The position numbers and the translations under genes are program-made. This document shows positions 18,612-26,420 of a DNA stretch of 64,000 bases, piece by piece. Each line of letters starts with the position of its first letter. The stretch's first letter is position 1. The stretch is from Affinundibacterium seohonense. Lineage in GTDB: Bacteria > Pseudomonadota > Gammaproteobacteria > Burkholderiales > Burkholderiaceae_D. The notes under the pieces are model-generated. The model searched no databases, was not told where the DNA came from, and saw nothing but the letters and a program-made list of their open reading frames with translations. Location: assembly GCF_014284305.1 (NCBI RefSeq), contig NZ_JACOFW010000003.1:86476-150475 (forward strand), written 5' to 3'.

Positions 18612-19958
18612 ATGACGAATCAAAGTGTAGTGGTACATGCCAATCAAAGTTGGCTCGATACTGGTATTACCGTCTCGCCATCCAGCTCTCTGACCATCAG
18701 TTTTCAGACCGGCGCATGGACCGCAGACCCAAGTACCAATCATCAGCAATTATACGGACCCGCTGGAGACGCAGCGATCATCATTCCTGCGTCGGAACCT
18801 GGCTATCCCTTGGTTGGCGCGGCGATGGGCGCATTGGTGGGTCGTATAAACGATGGTCCCGTATTTTTGATAGGCGCTGGTCCTACTGTCTTGCCTAGTG
18901 GGCAATCTGGCAATTTATCGCTGTGCATCAACGATGACATTAACCATCTCTACGGTGCCGGACTGGCTGACAATCTCGGCCAAATCACTGTCTTCGTGTA
19001 CAGCACCAACACCTTGCCGATGCTAACCTACCCAGTTATCAATGAACCCGCACAAGTATCGCCAGCGGCAGCCGGTAGTGCGCTGGGTCCATTACAACAT
19101 TTGATCGGCACCTGGACAAATCAGCTCAAGGACACCGATGGTCTTCCGTATTCTTACAATGTGATGCCATTGCCTCAGGTAGATCCCAGCTCACCAACGG
19201 GATACATCTTAAAAAACTTTGCTTATTATGAGGAGCTAACTTTCTCCGCGATACACGGCAGCGCACCGAATCGCGGCGGCCTTGGCACACAGAATTGCAA
19301 TGTGCTGTTCTACGAACAACGTGTGTACTTTGCCGAAGGTCCGAATAAAAATGCATTGGTGCATGCAGAAAATGGATCTCTGTTATTCATCAACGATCAA
19401 TTACAGGCACTTGGCCCGTATGGTAATGGCGATCAACCGGGACTCGGGAATCAAACTGTTGCCAACAGTGTCGCGCCGACTCAGCAATTTAATCTGATTA
19501 AACAAATCTCAGTACCCCATGGGAATTCGATTTTGGCTGCAGGCACCTTTCAAGCACATACAGGCGCACCGCAAATTCCCGTCGTTTCTAGCTTGCCAAG
19601 CGGTGTGCCGACCACACAGTATGGGCAAATCGATCCGATCGCCAATCCCAATCCTGGCTACACACTCAATCCTAATCAAGCCTTAGCAGATGCGTTGTTG
19701 GCAGCACCAGTGACACAATTTATTGCACTCAATGTCAGTAGCGGCAACGGTGGTGGCGGTGTGACGAATATCGGCTTTGAACAACAGCATGCCAACGTCG
19801 ATCAGTATTCGTGCACTTACTGGATAGAAGCCCTCAACAACGCCACGGAATTTACGCAACTGCAGTACTCACAAACCATCATGATGCGTTTGCCAATTGC
19901 TGGCGACATTATCAGTTTTCCACACATCACCACGAACACCCTGACCAAAATACAATAA
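18612..19958 (+). CDS. PA-IL-like lectin domain fused to a nitrobindin/THAP4-like beta-barrel domain
   Basis: 448 residues. Residues 1-130 resemble the PA-IL (LecA) galactose-lectin fold: VVVHANQSWLDTGITVSP, an LTISFQTGAW strand, GPAGD, GALVGRI, then SGNLSLCINDD and ITVFVYS. Residues about 158-448 begin GPLQHLIGTWTN and continue with YYEELTFSAI; this opening is typical of THAP4/nitrobindin-like or lipocalin-like barrels, some of which bind heme. No signal peptide. It is first in a tight same-strand unit with the ferritin-like, MNIO and DUF2063 genes (14-bp gap to the next), so a role with those products is likely. Exact ligands are unknown. Confidence 0.65.
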   Translation: MTNQSVVVHANQSWLDTGITVSPSSSLTISFQTGAWTADPSTNHQQLYGPAGDAAIIIPASEPGYPLVGAAMGALVGRINDGPVFLIGAGPTVLPSGQSGNLSLCINDDINHLYGAGLADNLGQITVFVYSTNTLPMLTYPVINEPAQVSPAAAGSALGPLQHLIGTWTNQLKDTDGLPYSYNVMPLPQVDPSSPTGYILKNFAYYEELTFSAIHGSAPNRGGLGTQNCNVLFYEQRVYFAEGPNKNALVHAENGSLLFINDQLQALGPYGNGDQPGLGNQTVANSVAPTQQFNLIKQISVPHGNSILAAGTFQAHTGAPQIPVVSSLPSGVPTTQYGQIDPIANPNPGYTLNPNQALADALLAAPVTQFIALNVSSGNGGGGVTNIGFEQQHANVDQYSCTYWIEALNNATEFTQLQYSQTIMMRLPIAGDIISFPHITTNTLTKIQ

Positions 19959-19972
19959 CGAAAGGAAGCCTT

Positions 19973-21652
19973 ATGTCATCAATGACCCATCGCCATCTTG
20001 AGCAAGTTCCAACTGATCGCGCCGCCTTGCATCAGTTATTGCAATTGGCTGTCGAAGTGGAGCTCTTCACGATCCCTCTATACATGAGTTCACTGTATTC
20101 GATCCGCGGTATGTATCTGAACTCACCGACAGGTCAAAGTATGTGGCCAGGCATGAAACCAAACTATCAGGTCAGTTCCGCTAATCAGTATGCCTATAAC
20201 GCCATCTTCAGTGTGTATATTCAAGAGATGCTGCATCTGCAATTGGCCAGCAATTTATGCACGGCTGTGGGATTTACGCCGCAATTTCCAGCACTCGATT
20301 ACACCAGTTTTGGCAGCTCGATTCCCTGTATCGGTGATTTAAAAAATGTCAAAGGCTACGAAGATGTGCAAGTCAGATTGGGACCACTGGATCACAATCA
20401 GATGAAATTATTCTTAGCCATTGAGATGCCAGACTGGGAAGCCAATGACGATAATAATAATCGCCCCGCTGTGCCATTTCCTGTGGGCGCCAATGGTAAG
20501 GCAACGATCCCAGCCTCATTTGGTTCAATCGGACACTTATATCACTGCATAGAAGCCTACTTTGATCTTGAGTACGATGATAAAACCACGTTGTGGGACA
20601 AAGTGTTTACCGCTGATTCCGTACAAGTCGACATGTTCAATTTTAAATCGCAAAAAGAGCAGCATGCGGCTAGAGAATATCCTCAATTTCCCGTCAGCTT
20701 CAGCAGCAATTTAACAGCAAAAGACGCACGCAAAACGGCACGTGAAATGATCAGCGCGATTTTGGATCAAGGTGAAGGTGCCGTGGCCAACTCGGTGGTA
20801 CCAGGTCGATTCGTCCCGGCTGAACAAAGAATGGAAAAAGACTACAGCAAAAGCAATGCGATCGTACGTGCGCAATGGGATAAACAAAGCCATTATGATC
20901 GGTTTGCACTGGTGTACTCTTGGTTGGACATGATAGAAACTTGGCCGACTTGGTTAGCATCACGCCCAGCGGGCGCGGCATGGACTGCCGATGACCTATT
21001 ACTGGATCCGACGACTGCCACCTCAGCCGACATCGCAGCGGCACAGGCGCGCGCCACCGCCATGAATGCCGCCAGCACCGCAGCAGAAATCGATAATGCA
21101 CTGAGCCATAGTTACTGCAATCTGCTGGCCGCAATTGAATCCGCATGGAGCAACTCAGCGATCAGTTTTCCGGCAGCCGCGATGCAAGCCTTGTCAACCC
21201 GGGTGGCAACTGTTTGGGCCACTGGTGGCTCACCGAGCTTCACACCTGTCACCCCTAGCGTCATTGGTAATAATGCCCACGCCTGCCAAGGCTTAGATCC
21301 GAATAATCCTGGTACCAATAATTGCGCCAATGCGGTCATCCACACTTGTGCAGGCTCCAATAGTTGTGCCAATCAAGGTGGTTGCGGCTATCCACCGGAT
21401 ACTAGTCTGCCCGACTTTAATTCTGCAGCTGGCAATGGCGGTTGTGGCGCACCGATCCCAGTCGCCCAGATTCTGCATAATGGCACACCCGCCATCAACG
21501 TCAACGGTACTAACATCACCGCCAGCACCGGACAGAGTGTGTACGATACGGCGTGGACGGTCTTCCAGGCACGCTTTAGCGGCAATGAGAGCGTGCAAAA
21601 AGCGAACAAACCAACACCGAATAGCTTGCGTATCGTACTGCCACCAAGCTAG
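19973..21652 (+). CDS. ferritin-like (VioB-type) protein with Cys-rich C-terminal segment
   Basis: 559 residues from the ATG at 19973, preceded by AAAGGAAG. Residues about 5-290 form a ferritin-like di-iron domain of the VioB/RebD-associated kind: ALHQLLQLAVEVELFTIPLYM supplies a first helix with Glu ligands and IQEMLHLQLASNLC gives an ExxH-type second site. A C-terminal region follows with six Cys (438, 451, 459, 465, 471, 491) in Gly/Asn-rich context, e.g. NACxGL-like HACQGL, HTCAGSNSC and NQGGCG. This resembles the Cys motifs of bufferin-type (DUF2282) MNIO substrates. Since the next gene is an MNIO, I infer that this tail is the modification substrate, fused to the enzyme-like domain. Confidence 0.75.
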   Translation: MSSMTHRHLEQVPTDRAALHQLLQLAVEVELFTIPLYMSSLYSIRGMYLNSPTGQSMWPGMKPNYQVSSANQYAYNAIFSVYIQEMLHLQLASNLCTAVGFTPQFPALDYTSFGSSIPCIGDLKNVKGYEDVQVRLGPLDHNQMKLFLAIEMPDWEANDDNNNRPAVPFPVGANGKATIPASFGSIGHLYHCIEAYFDLEYDDKTTLWDKVFTADSVQVDMFNFKSQKEQHAAREYPQFPVSFSSNLTAKDARKTAREMISAILDQGEGAVANSVVPGRFVPAEQRMEKDYSKSNAIVRAQWDKQSHYDRFALVYSWLDMIETWPTWLASRPAGAAWTADDLLLDPTTATSADIAAAQARATAMNAASTAAEIDNALSHSYCNLLAAIESAWSNSAISFPAAAMQALSTRVATVWATGGSPSFTPVTPSVIGNNAHACQGLDPNNPGTNNCANAVIHTCAGSNSCANQGGCGYPPDTSLPDFNSAAGNGGCGAPIPVAQILHNGTPAINVNGTNITASTGQSVYDTAWTVFQARFSGNESVQKANKPTPNSLRIVLPPS

Positions 21653-21664
21653 ACATTGAAGTCG

Positions 21665-22633
21665 ATGACATCAGCAACTTTACCTCTTGCTCAAGTCGCT
21701 TGGACGACGAACGATAAGCAATCATGTAGCGGAAAGCGCAAGCCGGTACCCAACTTAGGTTTGGGTATCGGCTTGCGTCCCTGCCATTTTCAAGATGTTC
21801 TGCGTCACGAGCCTGGGCAAGCTACAGGCACAACTCACGCACCCGATTGGCTAGAAGTGATTTCCGAGAATGTCATGGATGACCACGGTCAGGCGCGACA
21901 AATTTTGCGGCAAATTGCCAAGCGATATCCCTTGGTATTTCACGGCGTCTCGTTATCGATAGGCAGTAGTGACCCTTTAAATATGCTGTATTTGCAGCGC
22001 CTAAAAGACTTGTGCGCAGAGTTTTCACCCGCCTGGATTTCGGATCATTTGTGTTGGACTGGTGTTGGTAGCATTAATAGTCATGATTTACTGCCACTTC
22101 CCCTAAATCAGGCAAGTCTGCGTCATGTGATTTCGCGCGTGCATCAGGTACAAGAGATATTAGGTCGCCGCTTGATTCTCGAGAATCCAAGCAGCTATCT
22201 CCACTTCAAAGAATCTGATATCCCTGAATGGGAATTTTTCAATATGCTTTGTGAGGCCACTGGCGCAGGTATCTTGTTAGATCTAAACAATGTCTATGTC
22301 TCCGCATTTAACCTAGGATTTCAAGCGCAAGATTATCTCAATCATCTCGACACCCACCATGTCACCCAAGTGCATCTGGCAGGACCACGTCATTATGGAA
22401 CGCATATCATCGATACCCACGACAGCCCGGTGGTGGACGAGGTATGGGGTTTGTATCGCCAACTCGTAGAACAAACCGGTGCGATTTCTACACTCTTGGA
22501 GTGGGATGCCGCCATTCCAGAATTTGCCGATCTGATGATGGAATTAGACAAGGCTCGCCACATCACAACTGCACAATTGTCAGCCAGATCCACGACCAAC
22601 AAACACGACTCAGCTTTGCCATTGGAATTATGA
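21665..22633 (+). CDS. MNIO family enzyme (DUF692; MbnB/TglH/ChrH-like)
   Basis: 322 residues from the ATG at 21665, 12 nt after the ferritin-like stop; a TTG at 21656 in the same frame is an alternative. Family motifs appear in order: LGLGIGLRPCHF, WLEVISENVM, FHGVSLSIGS, WISDHLCW, ENPSSY, LDLNNVYVSAFNLG, VHLAGPRHYG, IDTHDSPV and LLEWDAAIPE. The His, Asp and Glu residues in them are the multi-iron ligands of this TIM-barrel family. Known members oxidise Cys (or Asp, Asn) in peptide substrates, giving oxazolone/thioamide, thiooxazole and related products. Its stop overlaps the partner gene start by 4 bp (ATGA), showing coupling. Confidence 0.93.
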   Translation: MTSATLPLAQVAWTTNDKQSCSGKRKPVPNLGLGIGLRPCHFQDVLRHEPGQATGTTHAPDWLEVISENVMDDHGQARQILRQIAKRYPLVFHGVSLSIGSSDPLNMLYLQRLKDLCAEFSPAWISDHLCWTGVGSINSHDLLPLPLNQASLRHVISRVHQVQEILGRRLILENPSSYLHFKESDIPEWEFFNMLCEATGAGILLDLNNVYVSAFNLGFQAQDYLNHLDTHHVTQVHLAGPRHYGTHIIDTHDSPVVDEVWGLYRQLVEQTGAISTLLEWDAAIPEFADLMMELDKARHITTAQLSARSTTNKHDSALPLEL

Positions 22634-23517
22634 GCACGGGCATACAGACACATCAACAAGACCTGATAGCCTGCATCACTAGCGGCAAGCAGGAGGCGTT
22701 CACTCAGGCGGCTCAACACTTACGTCCGAATGCGTTCCTGAGTGCGACCCAGGCACTCGCCATCTATCGCCAAGGCTATCTTGCGCGCCTGTTGGAATGC
22801 TTACGTGCTGACTTCCCGCTACTCGTAAGCCATCTCGGCGAAACCTTGTTCAATCACTTTGCCACCGAGTACATCGCAGCACACCCTCCCACGTCCTACA
22901 GTCTGTTTGATCTAGGAGAACAATTTCCCGTGTATTTACAAAAGAGTTGCCCAGATTTAGCGCGATTAGATCGTGATCAGCGAGCACAATGTTTACTCCC
23001 CATCGAGCTAGCCAAACTAGAACGTCTGCAGCTACAAGTGCTGCGGGCTCAAGTCGATCACGACGCCATCATGGATGAACCAGACTATCAATCTGAGCAA
23101 GCCTTATTGGATTGTTGTGTGCGTGTGCCGACTACCTGTGCGCTGCTACAGACCGAACACCATTTGCCCGAGTATATCCAAACTTTAAAGCGAGCCGATG
23201 CCAACAAGGACCAAATCCAAGCACAAGTCGCTACGACTTATATCGTGGTGAGTCGCCCTCGTTATGTTGTGACAACGCAGGCACTCACAGACTGGCAGTA
23301 CATCTTTTTACAAACGATACAGTTACTGTCGACACCACATTCAGCACTTAGCATCGCCGATTTGATAGGACACTTAGAGGCTAGAGAAGAGATCAGGCGA
23401 GAATTTTTGATAGCAAATTTGTCGCTATGGTTACCTGTGGCTGTCAGCAAGGGCTATGTTTCTATCGAAAACCATCGCCTTGATTCCGCACTTAGTAAAG
23501 CCAAGCAATTCGTTTGA
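22630..23517 (+). CDS. MNIO partner protein (DUF2063)
   Basis: 295 residues from the ATG at 22630, which overlaps the MNIO stop; the frame is open upstream inside the MNIO gene but that part is a shadow. The N-terminal half is the DUF2063 putative DNA-binding domain: RQGYLARLLECLRADFPLLVSHLGETLFNHFATEYIAAHPPTSYSL and LFDLGEQFPVYL are diagnostic. The C-terminal half shows a less conserved fold with YIVVSRPRYVV. In characterised systems this partner binds precursor peptide and activates the MNIO. It ends the operon; the following 200 bp carry no gene. Confidence 0.9.
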   Translation: MSTGIQTHQQDLIACITSGKQEAFTQAAQHLRPNAFLSATQALAIYRQGYLARLLECLRADFPLLVSHLGETLFNHFATEYIAAHPPTSYSLFDLGEQFPVYLQKSCPDLARLDRDQRAQCLLPIELAKLERLQLQVLRAQVDHDAIMDEPDYQSEQALLDCCVRVPTTCALLQTEHHLPEYIQTLKRADANKDQIQAQVATTYIVVSRPRYVVTTQALTDWQYIFLQTIQLLSTPHSALSIADLIGHLEAREEIRREFLIANLSLWLPVAVSKGYVSIENHRLDSALSKAKQFV

Positions 23518-23575
23518 TGGGTGAATGCTTTTGGTTACTGAAGTCACGAAGGTAACTAAAGTACCTAAAATGAAC

Positions 23576-23678
23576 AAAGCCTGCAAATGCTTTGCAAACA
23601 CATGCGCAATGTATCGACGAACGTCTTACGAAGCGTTAGTACCACAAGGGTGAGTTCACAAATCGATCTGCAGGCTTT
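23576..23678. repeat. 10-bp inverted repeat enclosing a 103-bp span
   Basis: AAAGCCTGCA at 23576-23585 and TGCAGGCTTT at 23669-23678, in the gap after the DUF2063 gene. It might be a structured RNA end or a small element relic; there is no T-run. Confidence 0.3.
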
Positions 23679-23716
23679 AGGAAGTCAGGTCGGACTTGAC
23701 TATCCTTACATCGATA

Positions 23717-24028
23717 TTACTTCAAACGCATATCATTTTTTACTGCCGACACGCCTTTGACATTGCGCGCCAAAGAAACTGCCTTATCGATATTCGCGAT
23801 ACTGGTAACAAAGCCGCTCAATTGCACTGTGCCTTTGAAAGTCTCGACATTAATTTCAGCGGACTTGAGTGTCGGCTCATTCAAAAACTCAGATTTCACT
23901 TTGGTAGTGATCCAAGAATCATCGATATATTCGCCGGTACTTTCTTGCTTCTTGGTCGCAGCACAGCCTGCTAAGGCTACTAATGAACTGGCGAAGATCA
24001 CTGCAGCGATTTTTTGAATTGTTTTCAT
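23717..24028 (-). CDS. BON-domain lipoprotein
   Basis: 103 residues. Lipoprotein signal with lipobox LAGC (Cys 22), then one BON domain: DDSWITTKVKSEFLNEPTLKSAEINVETFKGTVQLSGFV...ANIDKAVSLARNVKGVSAVKNDM. BON domains, as in OsmY, are thought to bind membranes and typically mark osmotic or envelope-stress proteins. AGAAAGA lies before the ATG. It opens the envelope-stress cluster that runs to 35 kb. Confidence 0.85.
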   Translation of the reverse strand: MKTIQKIAAVIFASSLVALAGCAATKKQESTGEYIDDSWITTKVKSEFLNEPTLKSAEINVETFKGTVQLSGFVTSIANIDKAVSLARNVKGVSAVKNDMRLK

Positions 24029-24133
24029 ATAGTCTTTCTATTGGATTGAGTAAATAGTGGGTAGTGACGAGTTATGACATCGAACTCTGGCACAAGGGGT
24101 GTCAACATTTTGCAAAAAGAACAGCAAATAATC

Positions 24134-24697
24134 TTACTTACCGTATTTTTTCTTGGCGTTCGCAACACAAGCATCTTTTGCATTGCCAGCCAAGCCATCG
24201 CATTTTTCTAAAGCGACTTTATATTCCGCATTGAGTTTGTCAGCGGCTTCATCTTTACGAGCATCGAGTACTTTCTTGTCAGCTTTGGCAGTTGCCATTG
24301 CCGCGACTTTGACAGATTTGGCTTTCTTGATGCAGACATCTTTGTCATTGCCAACCATGGATTTGCACTTCGCTTCATCCACTTCGTAATCCGCTTCGGC
24401 AATCTTTTTGATGGCAGTCGCACGGGCACTTATCGTGTTGTGAAAATTGGCATAAGCATTCTCTTCCAGATGCACACGGACAGCAGTCGCCTCTGCTTGG
24501 CAAATATCTTTAGGATTGTCTGCCAGCGTTTTACATTTAGCAGCAGCAATTTTGTAATCCGCCTCTGCCTTAATTTTTTCATTCTTAAAAATTGTAGCGG
24601 CATCAGGTTCGGCGGCATCAAGTTCGGCGGCAATGGCATTGACACTGAAGCCAAACACACTGGCGCAGACCATTGATATCAGTAGAGTTTTTTTCAT
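24134..24697 (-). CDS. exported protein with three Cys-pair repeats
   Basis: 187 residues from the ATG at 24697; an upstream extension to 24775 was rejected because the signal peptide starts at MKKTLLISM and ends near AIAAELDA. The mature part is helical and Lys/Ala-rich, with three internal repeats of about 27 residues: ADYKIAAAKCKTLADNPKDIC, ADYEVDEAKCKSMVGNDKDVC and AEYKVALEKCDGLAGNAKDAC. Each has two Cys about 11 apart in a hairpin-like arrangement, so three disulfide-locked helical hairpins in the periplasm are likely. I know no function for this family. It shares an upstream region with two recurrent palindromes with the divergent gene at 24924. Confidence 0.7.
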   Translation of the reverse strand: MKKTLLISMVCASVFGFSVNAIAAELDAAEPDAATIFKNEKIKAEADYKIAAAKCKTLADNPKDICQAEATAVRVHLEENAYANFHNTISARATAIKKIAEADYEVDEAKCKSMVGNDKDVCIKKAKSVKVAAMATAKADKKVLDARKDEAADKLNAEYKVALEKCDGLAGNAKDACVANAKKKYGK

Positions 24698-24824
24698 TTT
24701 TGCTTTCGTTATTAGAACAAGTGAATCAAAGGAATAGGCTTCATCGCCCGCACAGCTTATTGCGTCAGCGCCCAAGATAAATGCATCGACCTAGTCTTTA
24801 TACCGAACTACAAGGACGCCCTCT

Positions 24825-24838
24825 GTTCGCTATCCAAC
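24825..24838. promoter_or_regulatory. recurrent palindrome site 3 (GTTCGCTATCCAAC)
   Basis: Fits GTNCGN4CNNAC in the divergent promoter gap between the Cys-repeat protein and the glycine-zipper lipoprotein. It is paired with site 4, 34 bp away. Confidence 0.55.
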
Positions 24839-24858
24839 ATAGTATTTTTTTTGCTTGG

Positions 24859-24872
24859 GTGCGTTGGCGAAC
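24859..24872. promoter_or_regulatory. recurrent palindrome site 4 (GTGCGTTGGCGAAC)
   Basis: Fits GTNCGN4CNNAC with symmetric arms GTGCG / CGAAC. It lies 52 bp before the ATG at 24924. Confidence 0.55.
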
Positions 24873-24923
24873 AGAAATGATTTCAATTTTTTTCTATTAT
24901 CAGGAACCTAACCAGGAGCGATC

Positions 24924-25364
24924 ATGAAAAGAACCACCCTACCCCTCGCACTAATTTGCATTGCCAGCTTAACGGCCTGCGCAAATAATGCACCGTATCA
25001 AACCTCCCGTCCGTATGAAAATGGACAAACGCAATACGGTGCGCACGGCACCATCGAATCAATTAATTGGGTGGGCAATGACCGTCCAAGTAGCGGTGCT
25101 GGTGCCGTGGTCGGTGGCATTGTCGGCGCGATCGTTGGCAATCAAGTTGGCGGCGGTACTGGGCGTGCAGTCGCCACCGTGGCTGGCGGTATCGGCGGTG
25201 CTGTGATTGGCAATAATTTAGAAAAAAATCGCAGCGACAATTTTTATCAAATTCGAATTCGTATGGACGATGGCGGCCATCATGTTGTACATCAAGACGA
25301 CATCGGCAATCTGCGCACTGGCGACAGAATACGTATCGCCAATGGCCGCGCCTATTTGTTGTGA
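24924..25364 (+). CDS. glycine-zipper 2TM lipoprotein
   Basis: 146 residues, AGGAG before the ATG. Lipobox LTAC (Cys 19). A glycine-zipper hairpin follows (GAGAVVGGIVGAIVGNQVGGG, then ATVAGGIGGAVIGNNLEKN), and the C-terminal strand unit YQIRIRMDDGGHHVVHQDD...GDRIRI is shared with the proteins at 5370-6047 and 28929-30071. Its compact form is close to the SlyB/17-kDa-antigen type of outer-membrane lipoprotein. Two palindromes upstream suggest co-regulation with the other stress genes here. Confidence 0.85.
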   Translation: MKRTTLPLALICIASLTACANNAPYQTSRPYENGQTQYGAHGTIESINWVGNDRPSSGAGAVVGGIVGAIVGNQVGGGTGRAVATVAGGIGGAVIGNNLEKNRSDNFYQIRIRMDDGGHHVVHQDDIGNLRTGDRIRIANGRAYLL

Positions 25365-25421
25365 TCCTATTCGAAAACTAGAGCCCCTCGTTTTTCGTCT
25401 TCAACGATACAAAGGAAACTT

Positions 25422-25571
25422 ATGTTGTATACCCTCGCCATTATTCTGATCGTCCTATGGCTATTAGGATTTGTCAGTGCTTATACCCTCGGTGGTTTTA
25501 TCCACATTCTCTTAGTCATTGCCGTGATTGTCTTATTGGTCGGCTTCATTAGTGGACGCCGTCGACCGTAG
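25422..25571 (+). CDS. small membrane protein, lmo0937-like
   Basis: 49 residues, below the usual ORF cut-off, with AAAGGA before the ATG. Two hydrophobic helices (MLYTLAIILIVLWLLGFVSA and HILLVIAVIVLLVGFISG) with the loop YTLGGF between them and a basic GRRRP end. This is the pattern of the lmo0937 family of stress-associated two-helix proteins. It sits between the glycine-zipper lipoprotein and a coiled-coil protein on the same strand. Confidence 0.8.
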   Translation: MLYTLAIILIVLWLLGFVSAYTLGGFIHILLVIAVIVLLVGFISGRRRP

Positions 25572-25640
25572 ACGATTCCTACGCGAAATAGATGGATTGT
25601 GATACTCATTTTTACTATGTTGGCTTACGAAGGAAACTAT

Positions 25641-25925
25641 ATGCTATCCAGAATTGAATATACAGAAAGAATGCGACAAGAACTCGATGCACTAAATATG
25701 CAATTGCATAAGCTCGAATTGTCCGCACTCGACATGCAAGAGGATGCTCGACTCCGTTACAACTTGGAAATTGACAAAGTAAAATTTCAATCGATGCTGG
25801 CAAAAGAAAAGTTTGAAAATCTGCTGCTGAGTAGTGAATCATCATGGAACAACATGGTGACCGAAACAGAAAAGATTCGAGACGCCTTTGTGAATTCCTT
25901 TCACTATTTCAAATCTCAAATTTGA
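25641..25925 (+). CDS. small coiled-coil protein
   Basis: 94 residues from the ATG at 25641, with GAAGGA upstream; an extension to 25599 has no ribosome site. Almost the whole sequence is helical with heptad-like spacing (YTERMRQELDALNMQLHKLELSALDMQ...LEIDKVKFQSMLAKEKFENLL), rich in Met and Glu, with no membrane segment. It lies in a row of short stress-type genes. Family not recognised. Confidence 0.6.
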   Translation: MLSRIEYTERMRQELDALNMQLHKLELSALDMQEDARLRYNLEIDKVKFQSMLAKEKFENLLLSSESSWNNMVTETEKIRDAFVNSFHYFKSQI

Positions 25926-25946
25926 TCTTTTTCTGAAGACCTCATC

Positions 25947-26099
25947 ATGTCACTCATCATCTTATTAATCTTAGTGCTGTTACTGGTCGGCAGTTTTCCG
26001 ACATGGCCGCATAGTAAAAATTGGGGCTATCGCCCAAGTGGCGCTCTGGGTATTGTCGCTCTAGTGCTAATCGTATTGCTCATCACTGGTCGTATGTAA
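25947..26099 (+). CDS. DUF3309 small membrane protein
   Basis: 50 residues, too short for standard ORF cut-offs. Helix MSLIILLILVLLLVGSFPTW, a hydrophilic middle HSKNWGYRPSG, then helix LGIVALVLIVLLITGRM. The PTWPHSKNWGY...PSG centre is the DUF3309 signature. These proteins are widespread in proteobacteria, often beside CsbD and entericidin-like genes as here. Function unknown. Confidence 0.85.
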   Translation: MSLIILLILVLLLVGSFPTWPHSKNWGYRPSGALGIVALVLIVLLITGRM

Positions 26100-26169
26100 T
26101 ATCTGCCCAGATCAGCAAACTCCTACTTCCGGCGATACGATGCTATCGTCACTTACTAGAAAGTCATCC

Positions 26170-26373
26170 ATGAACAAAGATCAAGCAAACGGCGCCCTTA
26201 AAAATATCGGCGGCAAAGTTCAACAAGAAATTGGCAAAGTCACTAGCAATAAGCAACAACAAGTGGCTGGCTTAAAAAATCAAATTGTCGGCAAAGCACA
26301 AGTCGTGGTTGGCGATGCCAAAGCGGCGATTAAGGATGTACAAAAATCGGCTAGCAAAGCGATGAAAAGATAG
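26170..26373 (+). CDS. CsbD-like stress protein
   Basis: 67 residues from the ATG at 26170. MNKDQANGALKNIGGKVQQEIGKVT and QQVAGLKNQIVGKAQVVVGDAKAA follow the two-part CsbD pattern of a small, hydrophilic, Lys/Gln-rich protein. CsbD family genes belong to general-stress regulons, although the molecular role is not established. Its probable terminator (26901-26923) has been pushed away by the inserted elements described next. Confidence 0.85.
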   Translation: MNKDQANGALKNIGGKVQQEIGKVTSNKQQQVAGLKNQIVGKAQVVVGDAKAAIKDVQKSASKAMKR

Positions 26374-26420
26374 TTTGCACTTGGTTCAATCTGAGGTCTA
26401 ATCAAAGCAGCCAGGCTTGC

